NCBI GenBank assembly: GCA_003663055.1
Contig: QMZF01000064.1
Span: forward strand, 1-6,298
Reading direction: 5' to 3'
Source of the DNA: Archaeoglobales archaeon
GTDB lineage: Archaea > Halobacteriota > Archaeoglobi > Archaeoglobales > Archaeoglobaceae
Length of the DNA stretch: 6,298 bases
In this document: positions 4,225-6,298 of the stretch, in pieces
Layout of the letters: each line of letters begins with the position of its first letter
How positions within the stretch are numbered: the first letter of the stretch is position 1
Made by a program: the position numbers and the translations under genes
The notes under the pieces: generated by a model
Told to the model about the DNA's origin: nothing
Databases searched by the model: none
Seen by the model: only the letters and a program-made list of their open reading frames with translations

Positions 4225-5535
4225 TCAGAAGCCGATTTTTGGCAGACCTTTAATTGGCAGCTTGCCGAACTTGCCCTTCTTCATTTTCTTCATCACATTC
4301 TTCATGGTCTTGTAGTACTTGAGCAATTCCTTAACCTCTTGCGGAGATGTGCCAGACCCAATAGCGATTCTCCTGATCCTCGACGAATCAATGATTTTGG
4401 GGTTTAGCATCTCCTCTTCGGTCATCGAGTCCATAATAACCTTGAACTTCTTCATCTTCTCCTGCGTCATCTCCATAGCTTCGTTGCTAACCTTCATGCT
4501 GAAGCCAAAGGGAAGGAGTTCAAAGATCTTGCTTATCGGCCCCATCTTGTTCATCGCTTCAATCTGCTTGTATATGTCCTTCAGTGTAAACGTACCCTTC
4601 AGGAAAGCTTCGGGGTCGAGCTCTTCCTCGCTTACAACCCTTTCAACCTTCTCAAGCAGGGCTTTGATGTCACCCATGCCCAACAGGCGTGAAATAAAGC
4701 CCGCTGGATCGAAACGCTCGAAGTCCTCGACCTTCTCGCCAGTCCCAATGAATGCAATAGGAATGCCTATTTCTCTTGCTGCCGATAGAGCTCCACCACC
4801 TTTCGCTGTTCCGTCGAACTTCGTGATTATAATCCCGTTTATGCCTATCGCATCGTGGAATGCTTTAGCCTGCCTGCTCGCAAGCTGTCCAATTGCTGCA
4901 TCAAGCACTAGTAGCTTGTAGTCAGGCTGTGTAGCCTTTGCAATTTCTATCATCTCATCTATTAGCTCTTTTTCTAAAGCGTGCCTGCCAGCGGTGTCTA
5001 TGATTATCATGTCGTATCCCTTGAGAGCTTTAAGGCCGTTTTTGGCTATTTCTACGGAATCTTTGCTGTTCTTCTCTCCGTAGAAGCCTATGCCGTACGC
5101 TTCCGCAAGCTGCTTTAGCTGCTCGTAAGCGGCAGGTCTCCAAGTGTCCGCTGCAATAACTCCCGTCTTCAAACCTTTATCCTTAAAGTACTTCGCCAGT
5201 TTAGCAGCAGTCGTAGTTTTACCGCTTCCCTGCAAACCGACGAGCATTATCTTTGCCTTCTTGAGGGGGATCTCTAATCCCTCGCCTATACCACGCATTA
5301 ACTCCTCGTAAACAATCCTGATTACGTGCTCCCTGACATTGAAAGTTGGCAGGACATCTTCGCTGAGAGCCCTCCTCTTAATCGCATCGCTGATCTCTTT
5401 AACTTGCCTGACGTTTACGTCCGCTTTAAGCAGAGCACGCTGTATGTCCCTAACTATTTCCTCAACGAGGGCTTTATCCACCCTGCTTGAGCGTGCAATT
5501 TTCCTGACAACATCTTTAAGAGCTTCGAGAGCCAT
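4225..5535 (-). CDS. srp54: Signal recognition particle GTPase SRP54
   Basis: SRP54 binds hydrophobic signal sequences emerging from the ribosome, sits on 7S RNA and delivers the complex to the receptor FtsY at the membrane. The protein has 436 residues, full length for an archaeal homologue. The N domain (1-90) includes RALLKADVNV. The G domain (about 91-285) has G1 GLQGSGKTT (100-108), G2 DTWRPAAYEQL (130-140), G3 DTAGRH (180-185), G4 TKFDGTAKGGG (238-248) and the GTGE closing motif (265-268). The M domain (about 290-436) is methionine-rich (at least ten Met between 328 and 418), with the RNA-binding helix-turn-helix SSRIRRIAIGSGTS at 384-397 and a lysine-rich tail. All GTPase residues look intact. 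The ATG at 5535 follows a TATA box by about 26 bases, indicating a leaderless message. It is the first gene of the srp54-rnhB unit. Confidence 0.98.
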   Translation of the reverse strand: MALEALKDVVRKIARSSRVDKALVEEIVRDIQRALLKADVNVRQVKEISDAIKRRALSEDVLPTFNVREHVIRIVYEELMRGIGEGLEIPLKKAKIMLVGLQGSGKTTTAAKLAKYFKDKGLKTGVIAADTWRPAAYEQLKQLAEAYGIGFYGEKNSKDSVEIAKNGLKALKGYDMIIIDTAGRHALEKELIDEMIEIAKATQPDYKLLVLDAAIGQLASRQAKAFHDAIGINGIIITKFDGTAKGGGALSAAREIGIPIAFIGTGEKVEDFERFDPAGFISRLLGMGDIKALLEKVERVVSEEELDPEAFLKGTFTLKDIYKQIEAMNKMGPISKIFELLPFGFSMKVSNEAMEMTQEKMKKFKVIMDSMTEEEMLNPKIIDSSRIRRIAIGSGTSPQEVKELLKYYKTMKNVMKKMKKGKFGKLPIKGLPKIGF

Positions 5536-5555
5536 TGGCCTTCGTTGTACAGGAA

Positions 5556-5575
5556 GGATATAATACTTTGCCTAC
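5556..5575 (-). promoter_or_regulatory. Promoter of srp54 (leaderless)
   Basis: The minus strand shows purine-rich GCAAAG directly followed by TATTATAT (about 5558-5565). The TATA centre is about 26 bases before the A of the start codon, so the transcript should begin at or within a base or two of ATG. No Shine-Dalgarno lies upstream. Start site inferred from the usual archaeal spacing. Confidence 0.6.
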
Positions 5576-5636
5576 TTGAGTTTCAAGAGATCTCGAAATT
5601 ACCAACGAGAAAAGTAATACGATGAATACAAAGCAC

Positions 5637-5659
5637 AATCAAAAGAAAAGAATTAAAAT
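5637..5659 (-). terminator. T-rich terminator after the thermosome gene
   Basis: After the TAA stop, the minus strand reads several T-runs (AATTTTAATTCTTTTCTTTT and onward). This separates the chaperonin unit from the srp54 promoter about 75 bases further on. Confidence 0.55.
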
Positions 5660-6298
5660 TTAGAATTCACCCATTCCAGGTTCTTCCATTCCCTCGTATC
5701 CGGTCTTCTTGGTCTTCTCGAGTCCCTTTGCAGCGATGACGTCATCGATTCTCAGAATCATCACAGCAACTTCCGTAGCAGACTCGATTGCGTGTGTTTT
5801 CACGCGAAGAGGCTCAAGAACTCCCTTTTCGTTCATGTCAACTACTTTGCCAGTTTCGACATCAACGCCCGCGTACTTGCCGTCTTTCTCATGAGCTGCT
5901 TTAAGTTCGACTAGCACATCTATCGGATCAATGCCAGCGTTCTCAGCCAGCGTCTTCGGTATAATTTCGAGGGCTGAAGCAAATGCCTCTGCTGCGAGCT
6001 GCTCTCTCCCTCCAAGCGTTGGAGCCCACTGCTTGAGCTTAAGGCTTGCCTCTATTTCGGAAGCTCCACCGCCAGCGACTATCTTGCCATCCTCCAACGC
6101 CACTCCTACAACCCTTACAGCATCCTCTATGCCCCTTGCCACCTCTTCAACAACGTGCTCTGTTCCACCCCTAACAAGGATCGTAACTGCCTTCGGATTC
6201 TTGCAGCCCGTAACGAATACCATCTTCTCGTCGCCAACCTTGCGCTCTTCAACCATTTCAGCCTCTCCAAGGTCCTCTGGCTTAACGTCTCTCAGGTC
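5660..6298 (-). CDS. Thermosome subunit (group II chaperonin), C-terminal part
   Basis: The visible 212 residues are the last two fifths of a chaperonin subunit of about 545; the N-terminal equatorial part and most of the apical domain lie beyond the right edge. Thermosomes form double rings of eight or nine subunits that fold proteins in a built-in-lid chamber with ATP. The fragment begins at [14 protein letters not shown], then shows the apical-to-intermediate transition ([19 protein letters not shown]), the intermediate and equatorial return ([55 protein letters not shown]), and the late motifs [18 protein letters not shown] and [10 protein letters not shown]. The nucleotide-site GGGA is intact. 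The C-terminal tail ([13 protein letters not shown]) is short, with only two Gly-Met pairs instead of the longer Gly/Met-rich tail common in the family. Whether it is an alpha or beta subunit cannot be told from this part. Confidence 0.97.
   Translation of the reverse strand, partial: DLRDVKPEDLGEAEMVEERKVGDEKMVFVTGCKNPKAVTILVRGGTEHVVEEVARGIEDAVRVVGVALEDGKIVAGGGASEIEASLKLKQWAPTLGGREQLAAEAFASALEIIPKTLAENAGIDPIDVLVELKAAHEKDGKYAGVDVETGKVVDMNEKGVLEPLRVKTHAIESATEVAVMILRIDDVIAAKGLEKTKKTGYEGMEEPGMGEF

Noticed and set aside
3489..4407. Long plus-strand frames opposite rnhB and the end of srp54
   Set aside because: These are antisense shadows of strongly conserved genes, with no plausible starts or domains.
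1..6298. CRISPR array, toxin-antitoxin pair, or complete insertion sequence
   Set aside because: No regularly spaced repeats, no paired small genes of that kind and no intact transposase with ends were found on either strand.

Overview
The window is a chromosomal segment from a thermophilic euryarchaeon. The evidence is an SRP54 GTPase, an archaeal-type RNase HII, a group II chaperonin (thermosome) subunit, a tRNA gene without encoded CCA, AT-rich TATA boxes placed for leaderless transcripts, and T-rich rather than hairpin terminators. From memory of family sequences, the RNase HII and the rnhB-srp54 adjacency look most like Archaeoglobales (Archaeoglobus, Ferroglobus or Geoglobus). Genus and species cannot be fixed from the sequence alone.

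Layout. Positions 1-584 (minus) hold the N-terminal part of a membrane-anchored TPR protein that runs off the left edge. Positions 585-709 are a divergent control region with an inverted repeat over the likely TATA box of a small plus-strand gene (710-868) encoding a 52-residue single-span membrane protein. Positions 869-2003 are an accessory, decayed stretch. It contains the N-terminal third of an IS110-family (DEDD) transposase split over three reading frames, joined near 1318 to the C-terminal part of a LolA-like/DUF4367 lipoprotein-type gene that has lost its 5' end, followed by about 200 bases of unrecognised, probably decayed coding sequence. Positions 2004-3257 (plus) encode a solitary TldD/PmbA-family protein with an altered metal-binding motif. 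Positions 3338-3412 (minus) are tRNA-Arg(CCT), with two near-identical promoter-like elements upstream. The right half (3564-6298, all minus) is housekeeping: thermosome subunit (partial), then srp54 and rnhB, which almost touch and probably share one transcript.

How the genes fit together. The srp54-rnhB pair links co-translational membrane targeting with removal of RNA from RNA/DNA hybrids; this looks like a positional rather than a functional pairing. The thermosome has its own terminator and is a separate unit. The interesting part is the 0.6-2.0 kb interval. It appears to be a recombination scar where mobile-element debris and a truncated envelope-type gene meet between intact genes. I see no CRISPR array, no toxin-antitoxin pair and no complete mobile element. 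I do not find a convincing new multi-gene system. The best leads are the divergent TldD metal site, the divergent operator with the small membrane protein, and the IS110/DUF4367 junction.
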